Positions 1 through 8,643 of a stretch of 36,310 nucleotides of DNA are shown in pieces. The stretch comes from Bordetella parapertussis (lineage in GTDB: Bacteria > Pseudomonadota > Gammaproteobacteria > Burkholderiales > SG8-41). Both the position numbers and the translations under genes were made by a program. The stretch covers positions 1 through 36,310 of the forward strand of contig CAMATZ010000057.1 in the NCBI GenBank assembly GCA_945861275.1, given 5' to 3'. The stretch's first letter is position 1; each line of letters begins with the position of its first letter. The notes under the pieces were generated by a model that was given only the letters and a program-made list of their open reading frames with translations, made no database searches and had not been told where the DNA came from.

Positions 1-743
1 CCGAGATCGCGGCCAATGCGCCGGCCGACGGCTACACCATCTTGCTCGCCGACGCGCCGCATACCATCAATGCGCTGGTTTATACCAAGCAGCGCTACGA
101 TGCGATCAAGGATTTCACGCCGCTGAATCTAATCGCCACCTCGCCGCAGGCGCTGTGTGCACATCCGTCATTCAGTGGCAATTCACTGAAAGATCTGCTG
201 GCGATGCCGCGCGCGCAGACCGAAAAGCTGGCGATGGGATCGAGCGGACTTGCCAGCGGTCCGCACATGCTCTACGAGTGGTTGCGGCTTAAAACCGGCT
301 TGACGCTCAACCATGTGCCGTACAAGGGCGGCGGGCCCTCGCTGGCGGATGCGGTGGGCGGGCAAATTCCGCTGGTTATGAATGCCGTGCCCGCGGCCAT
401 GACGTTCATCCGGTCGAACCGGCTGAAAGTACTCGCCATTACCAGCCCTCAACGCCACCCGCTGCTGCCCAGCGTGCCTACGTTCGTGGAATCCGGGGTG
501 AAGGATTTTGTATCGTTTCAGTGGTACGGCATGCTCGGCCCTGCCGGGATGCCCAAAGACATCGTTACCACCCTCAATCGCGAAATCAGCAGAGCGCTCA
601 ATGCGCCGGATGTGAAAGACCGTTTCACGGCGCAGACATTCGATCCGACGCCCGGCACACCGGCAGATTTTCTCAGGCTGCTGGAATCAGAAGACAAGCG
701 CTGGCGCGACGTGCAAAAACAGGTGAACGTGCGGCTCGACTGA
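1..743 (+). CDS. Bug/TctC-family tripartite tricarboxylate receptor (5' partial)
   Basis: Periplasmic solute-binding protein of the Bug family, which captures small carboxylates or related solutes for TctAB-type carriers. The reading frame is open from the first bases of the window, so the N-terminus and signal peptide lie upstream; the first internal ATG is at 42. Visible family signatures are the APADGYT motif near the window start and HVPYKGGGPSLADAVGG in the middle, with the usual C-terminal helices. It is the only plus-strand gene before a long minus-strand run, so it probably ends an upstream transcription unit. The ligand cannot be told from sequence. Confidence 0.93.
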   Translation, partial: EIAANAPADGYTILLADAPHTINALVYTKQRYDAIKDFTPLNLIATSPQALCAHPSFSGNSLKDLLAMPRAQTEKLAMGSSGLASGPHMLYEWLRLKTGLTLNHVPYKGGGPSLADAVGGQIPLVMNAVPAAMTFIRSNRLKVLAITSPQRHPLLPSVPTFVESGVKDFVSFQWYGMLGPAGMPKDIVTTLNREISRALNAPDVKDRFTAQTFDPTPGTPADFLRLLESEDKRWRDVQKQVNVRLD

Positions 744-771
744 CAGCCTCACCACGCGGCAGCATCTGGAT

Positions 772-1854
772 TCAGTCCAGATTCAGGCGGTACGCTTTCG
801 CTGCCGCGCCATAGAAAAGTGCCCGCTTCTCGTCCGCAGAGTAGCTGGCGGCGATGCGCTTGAAGGTGTTCCAGATGACCGCATAGCTGACTGAATCCCG
901 GTCCGGCGGGAAATTGCTCTCGAACATGCAGCGCTCGGGTCCAAACTTGTCGATGCAATGCCTGAACAGCGGCCCCCAGCTCTCGGCAAGCTGCGCCGAC
1001 GATGCGGGCGCCGCAAGTTTTTCAAAACCGAGACCGAGATAGGGCATGCCCAGCCCGCCGAGCTTGACGAAGACATTGGGGCACTTTGCCAGTTCCGCCA
1101 TCTTTGATTGCCACTGCGCGATGGCTTCGTCTTTGCGCGCGAGGTAGGTGCGCGTCGAGGCAATCAGGCCGCCGATATGATTGAGCACGATGGTGGTTTG
1201 CGGAAACGCGCGGGCGAGTTCGGCCAGCTCCAGAATCTGCGGGTGATAAATCATTGCGTCGAAGCTCAGCTTGCGCGGCGCCAGCATCGCGAAACCGGCA
1301 CGGAAATCCTTATCCTGCATCACATCACGCGGCACGATGTAGCGGGTGGTGTTCAGTTCCTCGTCGGCATCCCACTTGGTGCTGACACGGATGCCGCGAA
1401 AGCGCCCGCCCCCAGCCGCGATCTGCGCATCGAGCACCTCTGCCACACCAGCGCCCACACTGATGTCCGCGGTGCCGACGATGCCGGCGCACACCAACGT
1501 GCTGTTGTAGGTGCTGCTGGCCGCCATCGCCGCCGCGCCGTTGGCAAACTCGACTTCGCCCACCGGCGCCATCAGTGCAGTGGCGTTTTTGCGGTAGAAC
1601 GAGCCGCATTCCACAAACACCGAGGCCTTGATATTGTGGCCGGTCTGCGCCTCGGCCAAAAAGTCTTCGAGAAAATAACGATTGCTCGGACGCACCCACA
1701 TATGATGGTGCGCATCGATGATCGGCAGGCCGGGTTCGAGAATATCCTCCCGCTGCTGGGACAGCCATTGGGCTTTACGCTGATGCTGTTCGATGGCGGC
1801 TTGGGCATCGGTAAGGTGATTTCTGTTGGTATTGGGCAGCAATTTGGTAGGCAT
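772..1854 (-). CDS. Amidohydrolase family protein (TIM-barrel metal-dependent hydrolase)
   Basis: 360-residue protein of the amidohydrolase-2 (COG3618-like) family, which includes lactonases and decarboxylases acting on cyclic or aromatic carboxylates. The first-strand metal motif is DAHHH at residues 47-51 (HxH = H49/H51). Further conserved segments are VLNHIGG in the barrel and the C-terminal CMFESNFPPD, whose aspartate is a likely metal or catalytic residue. The start at 1854 has AGGA five bases upstream. It lies 27 bases downstream of a Bug receptor gene on the same strand, which suggests the receptor and hydrolase serve the same substrate. The exact reaction is unknown. Confidence 0.9.
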   Translation of the reverse strand: MPTKLLPNTNRNHLTDAQAAIEQHQRKAQWLSQQREDILEPGLPIIDAHHHMWVRPSNRYFLEDFLAEAQTGHNIKASVFVECGSFYRKNATALMAPVGEVEFANGAAAMAASSTYNSTLVCAGIVGTADISVGAGVAEVLDAQIAAGGGRFRGIRVSTKWDADEELNTTRYIVPRDVMQDKDFRAGFAMLAPRKLSFDAMIYHPQILELAELARAFPQTTIVLNHIGGLIASTRTYLARKDEAIAQWQSKMAELAKCPNVFVKLGGLGMPYLGLGFEKLAAPASSAQLAESWGPLFRHCIDKFGPERCMFESNFPPDRDSVSYAVIWNTFKRIAASYSADEKRALFYGAAAKAYRLNLD

Positions 1855-1880
1855 GAGTGTCCTGTTTTCCGATTGAAAGT

Positions 1881-2861
1881 TCAGTCAGGCTTGATGCCAT
1901 GTTCCTTGATGACCTTGGCCCACTTCTCGACATCCCGCCGATTGGCTTCGGCAAACTGCTCGGGTGTATTTACTACAGCGACGGCGCCCACGCTGGCCAG
2001 CCGCTCCAGGGATTCAGGCGACTTGATGATCTTCACCAGTTCGGCATGCAGCCGGTTGATGATGGGCCGTGGCGTGCCCGCCGGCGCCAGCAGGCCGTAG
2101 TAGCTGCTTGACTCGAAACCTGGAAAGCCGCTTTCGTTTAGCGTAGCAACATTCGGCAGCAGGGACAAGCGTGTCGATGCAGCCACCGCTATGGGCCGCA
2201 ACTTGCCCGCCCGGATGTGCCCCAGGAATACACCGGTGTTGGCAAACAGTAAATCGGTTTCACCGCCCAGCATCGCGATCAAGGCGGGGCCAGCGCCTTT
2301 GAACGGCACATGCACCACCTTGATGCCGGCCTGCTGCGCAAACAGCACCAACGCCAGGTGGCCGCCGGCGCCATTGCCTGAGGATGCCCAACTGATTTTT
2401 CCCGGATTGGCCTTGCCGTAGGCCGCGATTTCCTGAGTGGTCTTTGCGGGAAAAGACGGGTGCGCCACCAGCACGTTGGCCACATTCACGAAATTGGTGA
2501 TCGGCGCGTAGTCCTTGACAGGATCGTATTGCACCTTGTCAAACAACAGCGTCGGAAAGGTGTGCGTGTTGCCCGAGCCCACCAGCAAGGTGTAGCCGTC
2601 GGGCGCCGCTCTGGCGACAAACTCACCGGCGATCAATCCGCCGCCGCCGCCGCGGTTCTCATAGACTATCGGCTGTCCAAACGCTTCTCCCAGCCTGAGC
2701 GCAATCGGCCGCGCAATGACATCCGTTCCGCCACCGGGCGCATAAGGAACCACCCAGCGTATGGGCTTGGTGGGATAAGCGCCTTGCGCGAATACCGTGG
2801 AGACAGCGGCAAGACCCAGTGCGCAAAAACCATAAAACAACGAAACAGCGGCGGCACGCAT
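1881..2861 (-). CDS. Bug/TctC-family tripartite tricarboxylate receptor
   Basis: About 326 residues with a signal peptide (hydrophobic stretch LFYGFCALGLAAV ending in a FAQG cleavage region). The mature protein begins YPTKPIRWVVPYAPGGGTD and carries PDGYTLL and HVPFKGAGPALIAMLGGETD, all Bug hallmarks. An ATG at 2885 is in frame, but ATG 2861 has AAAGGA nine bases upstream and leaves a normal-length signal peptide, so 2861 is preferred. It sits between the TPP enzyme upstream and the amidohydrolase downstream on the same strand. No TctA or TctB membrane gene is nearby, as is usual for orphan Bug genes. Confidence 0.93.
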   Translation of the reverse strand: MRAAAVSLFYGFCALGLAAVSTVFAQGAYPTKPIRWVVPYAPGGGTDVIARPIALRLGEAFGQPIVYENRGGGGGLIAGEFVARAAPDGYTLLVGSGNTHTFPTLLFDKVQYDPVKDYAPITNFVNVANVLVAHPSFPAKTTQEIAAYGKANPGKISWASSGNGAGGHLALVLFAQQAGIKVVHVPFKGAGPALIAMLGGETDLLFANTGVFLGHIRAGKLRPIAVAASTRLSLLPNVATLNESGFPGFESSSYYGLLAPAGTPRPIINRLHAELVKIIKSPESLERLASVGAVAVVNTPEQFAEANRRDVEKWAKVIKEHGIKPD

Positions 2862-2897
2862 CACTTTATTTCCTTTCAAGGTCATGGCTGACCGCTA

Positions 2898-4586
2898 TCA
2901 TAGCTTCGGATAAGGCTGCTCCGCCACCATCACCTCCACCAGCGCGGGCTGAGTCCTGGTTGCGGCGAGGCCCTGTCGCAACGCCGCTTCGACATCGCCG
3001 GGATCGGCTACGCGTATGCCTTGCGCGCCGCAGGCCCTGGCGATCTCCGCAAAATTGGGACTCTTGAAGGTGGTGCCGTAGGTGTGGCCGTAGATGTTGG
3101 TCTGCTGCATGAACGTTTGGCCGAAGGCGCCATCGTTAAGGACCACGATCAGGATGTTTGCGCCGTATTCCGCGGCAGTGGGCAAATCGCCGATGGTCAT
3201 GAGAAAAGCGCCATCCCCCGCAAGCGCCACCACGTCGCGCTGCGGAAACTCCATCTTCGCCACAATCGCCGTCGGCAGTGCGTAGCTCATCGCGTTCCAG
3301 ACGCCTGACTGCATAAAAGACTGCGGCGTGGCGATGCGGCGAAAAGTACGGGCCCACATCTGGCAGTTGCCGACGTCGCTGGCCACCACGGCATCATCGC
3401 CGAGCACGCTGTTCATCGCGTTCATCAGCACGCCGGGAGAAATGGGTGTGTCGTTGCGGTGTTGCTCGCTGTGCGCGGCCAGACTGCGGCGGATGGCGGC
3501 TTTGCCTTCGGCCATCTGCCTGATCAGCGCTTCGTTGCGCGGCCGCTGATAATCGCCGAGGCGCTCGAGCAGCGCGCTCAGGAACAGCGCGGGATCGGCC
3601 ACCCGCTGGTCGTCACCCTGGTAGCGCGCATTCTGCGCATCATCAAAGCCGATCAGGATCAGGTTCTTCTCGGGCGCGCGCTCTTTTAATTCGCTCATCT
3701 CAGCCGCGCCCGCGCGCAGCCCCACGCCGAACACCAGATCGGTGCGGGCGAGCGCTTCGACGCACAGCGGATAGCTGCGGGCGTGCTGGAAATGTCCGGC
3801 GAAAAACGGATGATCCTCGGGGATGACGCCGATCGCGTCCTGGGCGCAGATCACCGGCGCCTGCAGTTTCATCGCCAGTTGCGAAAGCTGCGGCATTGCG
3901 CCCTGCCGGATGATGCCTTTGCCGGCCGCCAGCACCGGTGCATGTGCTTCCATCAACCGTCGTGCACACTGGTCCACGTACTGCGGATCGGGCTGCGCGA
4001 CCACCGTGGCAAGCGCTTTGTAGGCCGGTAGCGCCGCAGGATGTTCCTGCAATATGTACTCGCTGTAGTCGGACACGCGCGGCAGCTCGACATGCACCGG
4101 TCCCGGCCGCCCGCTGCGCGCGATGTGAAAGGCTTTGGCCATGACCTCGGGTATGTCTTCGATACGCTCGATGCGCGCGCTCCACTTGGTGATTTTTTTG
4201 AACATATCGTGCACGAAGGCAGGATCATCCACACCGTGAAAGGCTTCGAGGTCCGCCTTCAGCGGCACCCCCCCGCCGATATGGATCATGGGAGAGGCCG
4301 CGCCGTAGGCCTGGGCAACACCTGCCATGGAATTCAGGCCGCCGGGGCCGGCAGTCACCAAACACACCCCCGGCTTACCGGTGAGTCGCCCGTAGGCGTC
4401 CGCCATAAGCGAGACGTTGGGCTCCTGCTTGCAGGTGACAAAACGAATGGATTCGACGCGGCTTAAGCCATCATAGATGGGATGAATGTGGGAGCCGGGC
4501 ACACTATAAATCCGCTCAACCCCTTCTTCGCGCAAGGCCTCGGCCACTGCCTCGCCTGCGTGCATGGTCTTGCGCTGAGTCGTCAT
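2898..4586 (-). CDS. Thiamine pyrophosphate-dependent acetolactate synthase-like enzyme
   Basis: 562-residue enzyme of the acetolactate synthase / 2-oxoacid decarboxylase superfamily. The N-terminal TPP domain carries the cofactor-activating glutamate (CKQEP, E55) and the GPGGLNSMAG loop. The central domain is of the FAD/nucleotide-like type. The C-terminal domain has the TPP-Mg motif GDGAF (457-461) running to LNDGAFG (about 483-489). ATG 4586 is chosen because AAGGA lies seven bases upstream; the frame stays open to an ATG at 4628 without a good ribosome site. Flanked on both sides by Bug genes on the same strand, it likely cleaves or condenses a 2-oxo acid in that pathway. True acetolactate synthase is less likely because no regulatory-subunit gene adjoins it. 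Confidence 0.9.
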   Translation of the reverse strand: MTTQRKTMHAGEAVAEALREEGVERIYSVPGSHIHPIYDGLSRVESIRFVTCKQEPNVSLMADAYGRLTGKPGVCLVTAGPGGLNSMAGVAQAYGAASPMIHIGGGVPLKADLEAFHGVDDPAFVHDMFKKITKWSARIERIEDIPEVMAKAFHIARSGRPGPVHVELPRVSDYSEYILQEHPAALPAYKALATVVAQPDPQYVDQCARRLMEAHAPVLAAGKGIIRQGAMPQLSQLAMKLQAPVICAQDAIGVIPEDHPFFAGHFQHARSYPLCVEALARTDLVFGVGLRAGAAEMSELKERAPEKNLILIGFDDAQNARYQGDDQRVADPALFLSALLERLGDYQRPRNEALIRQMAEGKAAIRRSLAAHSEQHRNDTPISPGVLMNAMNSVLGDDAVVASDVGNCQMWARTFRRIATPQSFMQSGVWNAMSYALPTAIVAKMEFPQRDVVALAGDGAFLMTIGDLPTAAEYGANILIVVLNDGAFGQTFMQQTNIYGHTYGTTFKSPNFAEIARACGAQGIRVADPGDVEAALRQGLAATRTQPALVEVMVAEQPYPKL

Positions 4587-4643
4587 AGTGTTTTCCTTGG
4601 CGTTCAAGCCATGTCGCTCTGCCATCATAAGCAGGGCGCAATC

Positions 4644-5612
4644 TTATTTGGTCATGCCGATGTCGGCCATCAACGTGCGTGTCAATTCATAGTGCTGCCG
4701 CAAATACTCGCGTGTCGCTGCCGATCTTCTGAAATCCAGGTCCTGCAGTTCCGCCGCCATCATGCGCTTCCATTCCGCAGTGTTGGATGCGCGTTCCAGC
4801 AAATTTTCCCAGTACTGGGTCTGCGCCGGGGTGAGTCCGCGCGGGCCCATCACGATGGTAAAGCCGCCCATCACGACATCGTAGCCCTGCTCCTTGTAGG
4901 TGGGCACATCGGGCAGCGCGGCAAGGCGTTGGGCGGAGGAAATGCCGAGTATGCGCATCACGCCACTCTTATGGTGCGGCGCCGTGTTGTCGATCGACAC
5001 GGCAGCGATATCGATGTGGCCGCCGAGCAATTGTGTGACCGATTCCGCGCCGCCGCTGAAGGTGACGAGCTTGAGTCGCCGCGGGTCGATGCCGCCTGTC
5101 TTGACCAGCAAGGCGAGCGCGAGATGCGGTGCGCCGGCACGCGTGCTGCCGAGGGATACGGTGAGCGACTGCGGATCCTGCCGCAAGCGCTCCAGAATAT
5201 CGGGAATGGATTTCAACACGGCGTTGCTGGCGCGCACGGCAAGCGAGCTCGCTTCGCTGGTGAGCATCGCCAACGGCGTCATGTCGGCGGGACTGATCGC
5301 GCTGCGCCCAAGAATATGATTGGACAACAACCCTTGCCGCACGATCACCAGGTAGTGCGCGTCATTCGCATGCTGGTTGACGTAAGTGTAGGACAGCGCG
5401 CCGCCGCCGCCCACTTTGTTGATCACCGAGACATTACTTAACCATTTGTTTTCATGGAGTAATTTTTGCAGGCTGCGTGCAGTACGGTCATTGCCGCCGC
5501 CGGGGCCGGAGCCGACGACGAGTTCAACATGCCGCTCCGGGCGCCATGCGGGCTGCGCATGTGCGGTGGCGCCGGCCCAAAGCAGCACTGCGAATGCGAC
5601 GCGCGCACCCAC
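4644..5612 (-). CDS. Divergent TctC-like tricarboxylate receptor
   Basis: 322-residue secreted solute-binding protein (signal peptide VAFAVLLWAGATAHA). It follows the family plan, with VVGSGPGGGNDRTARS near the N-terminus and TFSGGAESVTQLLGGHIDIAA in the middle. It lacks the PDGYT motif of the other receptors here: the equivalent segment reads NDAHYLVIV. It therefore looks closer to classic TctC proteins than to the Bug expansion. The start is GTG at 5612, with GAAAGG about ten bases upstream; no in-frame ATG fits the signal peptide better. It is 57 bases upstream of the TPP enzyme on the same strand and probably cotranscribed. Confidence 0.87.
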   Translation of the reverse strand: MGARVAFAVLLWAGATAHAQPAWRPERHVELVVGSGPGGGNDRTARSLQKLLHENKWLSNVSVINKVGGGGALSYTYVNQHANDAHYLVIVRQGLLSNHILGRSAISPADMTPLAMLTSEASSLAVRASNAVLKSIPDILERLRQDPQSLTVSLGSTRAGAPHLALALLVKTGGIDPRRLKLVTFSGGAESVTQLLGGHIDIAAVSIDNTAPHHKSGVMRILGISSAQRLAALPDVPTYKEQGYDVVMGGFTIVMGPRGLTPAQTQYWENLLERASNTAEWKRMMAAELQDLDFRRSAATREYLRQHYELTRTLMADIGMTK

Positions 5613-5710
5613 CTTAGTGCCAGCCTTTCAACGCGGCGGGATTGACAACGCCGTAGCATTTGCCTGCCGCACACGCCAGCATACACTTGCACGGATTGCC
5701 GATCGAATTC

Positions 5711-6661
5711 TTAAGCATTATATTTCACACAATTGCGTCCACTCTGTTTGGCCGCATACAGTTGCGCATCTGCAGCGGCCACCAGCGATTCGGCAGTGGC
5801 GTTATCGTGGGCTGCAGCAAGACCAATAGACACGGTAATGCCTGGCAGAGCAGCGCCGTCAGGCTGCGTAATTTTGTAATCTTCGGTGTTCCGCCTTAGA
5901 CGTTCTGCGAGCGCTACACCCGCGGCGTGCGTGGTGTTGGGCAGCACGACCATGAACTCTTCACCGCCATACCGTGCGACGAAATCATACGGGCGAACCG
6001 TCGATTTCAGAATTTTCCCCATGCCGATGAGCGCCAGATCGCCGCCGGGATGCCCCTGCAAGTCGTTGTAGTTTTTGAAGTGATCGACATCAATCATCAA
6101 GAGGCACAGCGGCTGCGCGCTGTTCGCCATTTGCGTCACGATGCGCGGCAGTGCGTTATCCAGCCAGCGACGATTGTAAAGTCCCGTCAGGCTATCGATG
6201 TTCGCTTGCGTGGTCAGTTCCGATATTTTGTATTGTTCGTTGATGATGATTTGCGTATTGCCCTTCAACAGACGCGTGAGAGACCGCAACAGATTGTGTG
6301 CAACCGGGTGTGTGTCACGAATAAGGGCCAGCAAGAAATCGCGGTGCAGCGGAAACACCAGACAACGCCCGCTGGCTTTCACGTAGGCGGATGGCACGGC
6401 ATCGTCGATAACCGACATTTCTCCCGCGGAATCCCCCTGGGTCAGCGTCCGCATGATCGGCGAGTCTGGTGTATCGAAATGCACCGAGAGCGTTCCCTCG
6501 AGCAGCAGGTAGACGTGCGCATTGTGCCGTTCCGGTGACAGCAGCAGTTCACCGGGTTCCAGTTGGACAGGGCTGGCGTGCGCCAGCACCTTTTCGAGCA
6601 GCGCGTTGGAGGCATCGCGCAACAACTCCGTTTCAGCCAATGCTTCGATCAGTTGATTCAT
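5711..6661 (-). CDS. Diguanylate cyclase with N-terminal cyclic-nucleotide-binding domain
   Basis: 316-residue cytoplasmic signalling protein. Residues about 1-130 form a cNMP-binding/CRP-like sensor (ELLLSPERHNAHVYLLLEG, then TQGDSAGEMSVID), followed by a short helical linker and a GGDEF domain starting at LTGLYNRRWLD. The active-site motif is GGEEF, preceded by RPYD five residues earlier, an intact RxxD inhibitory site. The enzyme should therefore make c-di-GMP from two GTP and be product-inhibited. The start at 6661 has GAGGA seven bases upstream; the frame is also open to a GTG at 6694, which would overlap the neighbouring gene. It is the one signalling gene in a catabolic run. The ligand of the sensor domain is unknown. 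Confidence 0.93.
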   Translation of the reverse strand: MNQLIEALAETELLRDASNALLEKVLAHASPVQLEPGELLLSPERHNAHVYLLLEGTLSVHFDTPDSPIMRTLTQGDSAGEMSVIDDAVPSAYVKASGRCLVFPLHRDFLLALIRDTHPVAHNLLRSLTRLLKGNTQIIINEQYKISELTTQANIDSLTGLYNRRWLDNALPRIVTQMANSAQPLCLLMIDVDHFKNYNDLQGHPGGDLALIGMGKILKSTVRPYDFVARYGGEEFMVVLPNTTHAAGVALAERLRRNTEDYKITQPDGAALPGITVSIGLAAAHDNATAESLVAAADAQLYAAKQSGRNCVKYNA

Positions 6662-6690
6662 GCAGGTTTCCTCGCTCTGCGTCCGCCGGG

Positions 6691-7401
6691 TCACAAGGCG
6701 GCAACAAATGCCTCGATCAGCGGATTGATTTTGTCCGGAAACTCCGTCGGCGGAAAATGCCCGGCGCCGGGAAGTTTGATGTACTGCGAGCCCGGCACGG
6801 CTTCATGGATTTCTTTTTCGTACTCCGGCGGATTGCCGTGATCGGCAAGGCCGCGCAGCAGCAACAACTTCGGTTTGAGCGATGCGATGCGGTCGCGCAC
6901 ATCGAAGGCGTCTATGGTCATCAGATCGTGGTACTGCGACATCGGACCCACCTGTTTATGCCGCGCCATCAGGCGCTCGCGCAATTCGGGTTCCACAAAT
7001 TGCATTGCGCGCAGCTGAAATGCCAGCCATTCTGCGTAGGCTTTAGGGTCTTTCGCGGCCCGCAGCCGCATCTCGTAGGTGTCGGGCGCGCGCACCTTGG
7101 GCCCTGCTGAGACGGTCATCACCACCAGGCCACGCACTTCATCCGGATAATCCAGCCCATATTGCAGCGCGATGGATGCGCCCAGCGTATAACCCACCAG
7201 CACCAGGTCTTTGTGCTTGCCCTGTGCCCACAGCCAACCGCGCACCCATTCGGTGTAGCGCGCCACATCCACACAGCGTTCGCCTTCGAGGTGCCCCGGC
7301 AAGGTGGGCGCAACACTGTTCGGAAAATGCCTGAGTTGATGGTAATAGGCGTCGGCGCAGGCGCCCGCGCCGGGGCCATGTATAAATACGAGTTGTGTCA
7401 T
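6691..7401 (-). CDS. Alpha/beta hydrolase with Thr at the nucleophile position
   Basis: 236-residue alpha/beta-hydrolase-fold protein. Oxyanion region HGPGAG is at residues 8-13, the nucleophile elbow GYTLG at 70-74, the acid candidate Asp187 (GLADHG) and the catalytic His215 (GAGHFPP). The usual GxSxG serine is Thr72, coded ACG, which is rare in active members; the rest of the triad is intact. ATG 7401 has AGGAG seven bases upstream. It lies between the MFS gene (66-base gap) and the diguanylate cyclase on the same strand. It may be an esterase/lactonase with altered catalysis or a non-hydrolytic relative. No other sign of decay is visible. Confidence 0.88.
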   Translation of the reverse strand: MTQLVFIHGPGAGACADAYYHQLRHFPNSVAPTLPGHLEGERCVDVARYTEWVRGWLWAQGKHKDLVLVGYTLGASIALQYGLDYPDEVRGLVVMTVSAGPKVRAPDTYEMRLRAAKDPKAYAEWLAFQLRAMQFVEPELRERLMARHKQVGPMSQYHDLMTIDAFDVRDRIASLKPKLLLLRGLADHGNPPEYEKEIHEAVPGSQYIKLPGAGHFPPTEFPDKINPLIEAFVAAL

Positions 7402-7467
7402 TCAAAAGCTCCTGTGGTCATTTTATCCCCGCCCATTGATTCACTTTCCGGCCTGACGTTCAAGTCG

Positions 7468-8643
7468 TTAATCCGCACTTTTCTTGATCTTCGCGGTACC
7501 CGCCGGCGCTCGCGTGCGGCTTTGCAGATAACCGCCAAAAGCCAGTATGCCCGAATTTGACAGGAACACGGTTTTGAATCCGAATGCCGTGCCCACAGTG
7601 CCAAAGAATACCGGGATCACCACATGCGTGACGCTTCTCAAGGTTTTGTAGAGGCCTATCGCCTCTGCAATGCGGCCCGCCGGCGCCATTACATACAGTA
7701 ACGACATAATCATCGGCTGCGCGCAACCCACGCCCAGGCCGAGCAAAAAGGCAATCACCGCCAGCGCGTAAGCATTCACAAAAAACGGCAGCAGCAGATA
7801 AGCCAGTGCCGCCACGAAAATCGCTGACGTAAGTATGGTGGCCTCGCTCAATTTTTTCACGAGAAAAGGAATTGCAGCGCGAATCACGAAGGCCGCTAGC
7901 GCGACCATACCGAGTACCATGCCGATCGCGGATGCCGACAGTCCGACCGAGTGGCCGTACACCGGCATATAAAACTGAAACAAATCCTGCGCCGAACCAA
8001 TGATGCCGCCGGCGATGAAGGTGGCGCGCAAGGCAGGTATGCGCCACAGATCAAACACGCTCTTGGGTATTCGGGCTTCTCCCGCAGCAGGCTTGGGCGT
8101 ATTGGGCAGCAGCCGTGGCCGCCACCACAGCAGCGGGATCGGCAGCGCCACAAATAGCGCCAGCACCCAAAACACGCGCTGATTGCCTATGGTGTCGATC
8201 AACAGTCCCGTAATCAACGGCCCCAGAAAGTTGGCCACCGACCATCCCATGGTGATCAGCGCATAATTGCGCGCCCGGTGTTGCGGTCCACCGACGCCGC
8301 CGACAGCGGCCTCAAGCGGAATGCTGAATACCAGATGACCGAAGCCATTCAGAAACGCCAAAACGCACAAGGTCGCAATCCCCGGTGCAGCCAGCGGCAG
8401 CAGCAGGGCTACCACCATCATCACCGAACCCCAAATCATCGGCAGATGCGGCGACACCCGGTCCGACAGTCTGCCCAACGCGATGGATAGAAACATCGGG
8501 GACAGCGAGAAGAGCGCGACCATCACACCGACCGTGAGCTGGTTGGCGCCGAGTTCAAGCGCATACAGCGTAACCGCAACGCGGCTGCCGCCGAAACCGA
8601 TCTGGCTCAATACGGAAATTAGTATGACCAGATAGATCGTCAA
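7468..8643 (-). CDS. MFS transporter
   Basis: 391-residue inner-membrane protein with about twelve hydrophobic segments and the major facilitator motif A between helices 2 and 3 (LGRLSDRVSPHLP). The start is a TTG at 8643 directly after the TAG stop of the upstream VOC gene. GAGGT lies seven bases upstream, inside the end of that gene, which supports translational coupling. The N-terminus reads TIYLVILISVLSQIGFGGSR, a normal first helix. The substrate cannot be inferred; its place between VOC protein and hydrolase suggests an organic metabolite or its breakdown product. Confidence 0.9.
   Translation of the reverse strand: MTIYLVILISVLSQIGFGGSRVAVTLYALELGANQLTVGVMVALFSLSPMFLSIALGRLSDRVSPHLPMIWGSVMMVVALLLPLAAPGIATLCVLAFLNGFGHLVFSIPLEAAVGGVGGPQHRARNYALITMGWSVANFLGPLITGLLIDTIGNQRVFWVLALFVALPIPLLWWRPRLLPNTPKPAAGEARIPKSVFDLWRIPALRATFIAGGIIGSAQDLFQFYMPVYGHSVGLSASAIGMVLGMVALAAFVIRAAIPFLVKKLSEATILTSAIFVAALAYLLLPFFVNAYALAVIAFLLGLGVGCAQPMIMSLLYVMAPAGRIAEAIGLYKTLRSVTHVVIPVFFGTVGTAFGFKTVFLSNSGILAFGGYLQSRTRAPAGTAKIKKSAD

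Noticed and set aside
1108-2100. 330-codon plus-strand open frame
   Set aside because: Antisense to the amidohydrolase and Bug genes, spans both and their gap, and has low-complexity composition with no family motif.
2898-4586. Sulfoacetaldehyde acetyltransferase (Xsc) to complete a sulfonate pathway with the SauS-like enzyme
   Set aside because: It is a TPP enzyme of similar size, but its motifs are of the general acetolactate-synthase type and it lies 14 kb away in a different gene cluster.
4482-5441. 319-codon plus-strand open frame
   Set aside because: Antisense shadow of the TctC-like gene and the start of the TPP enzyme gene.
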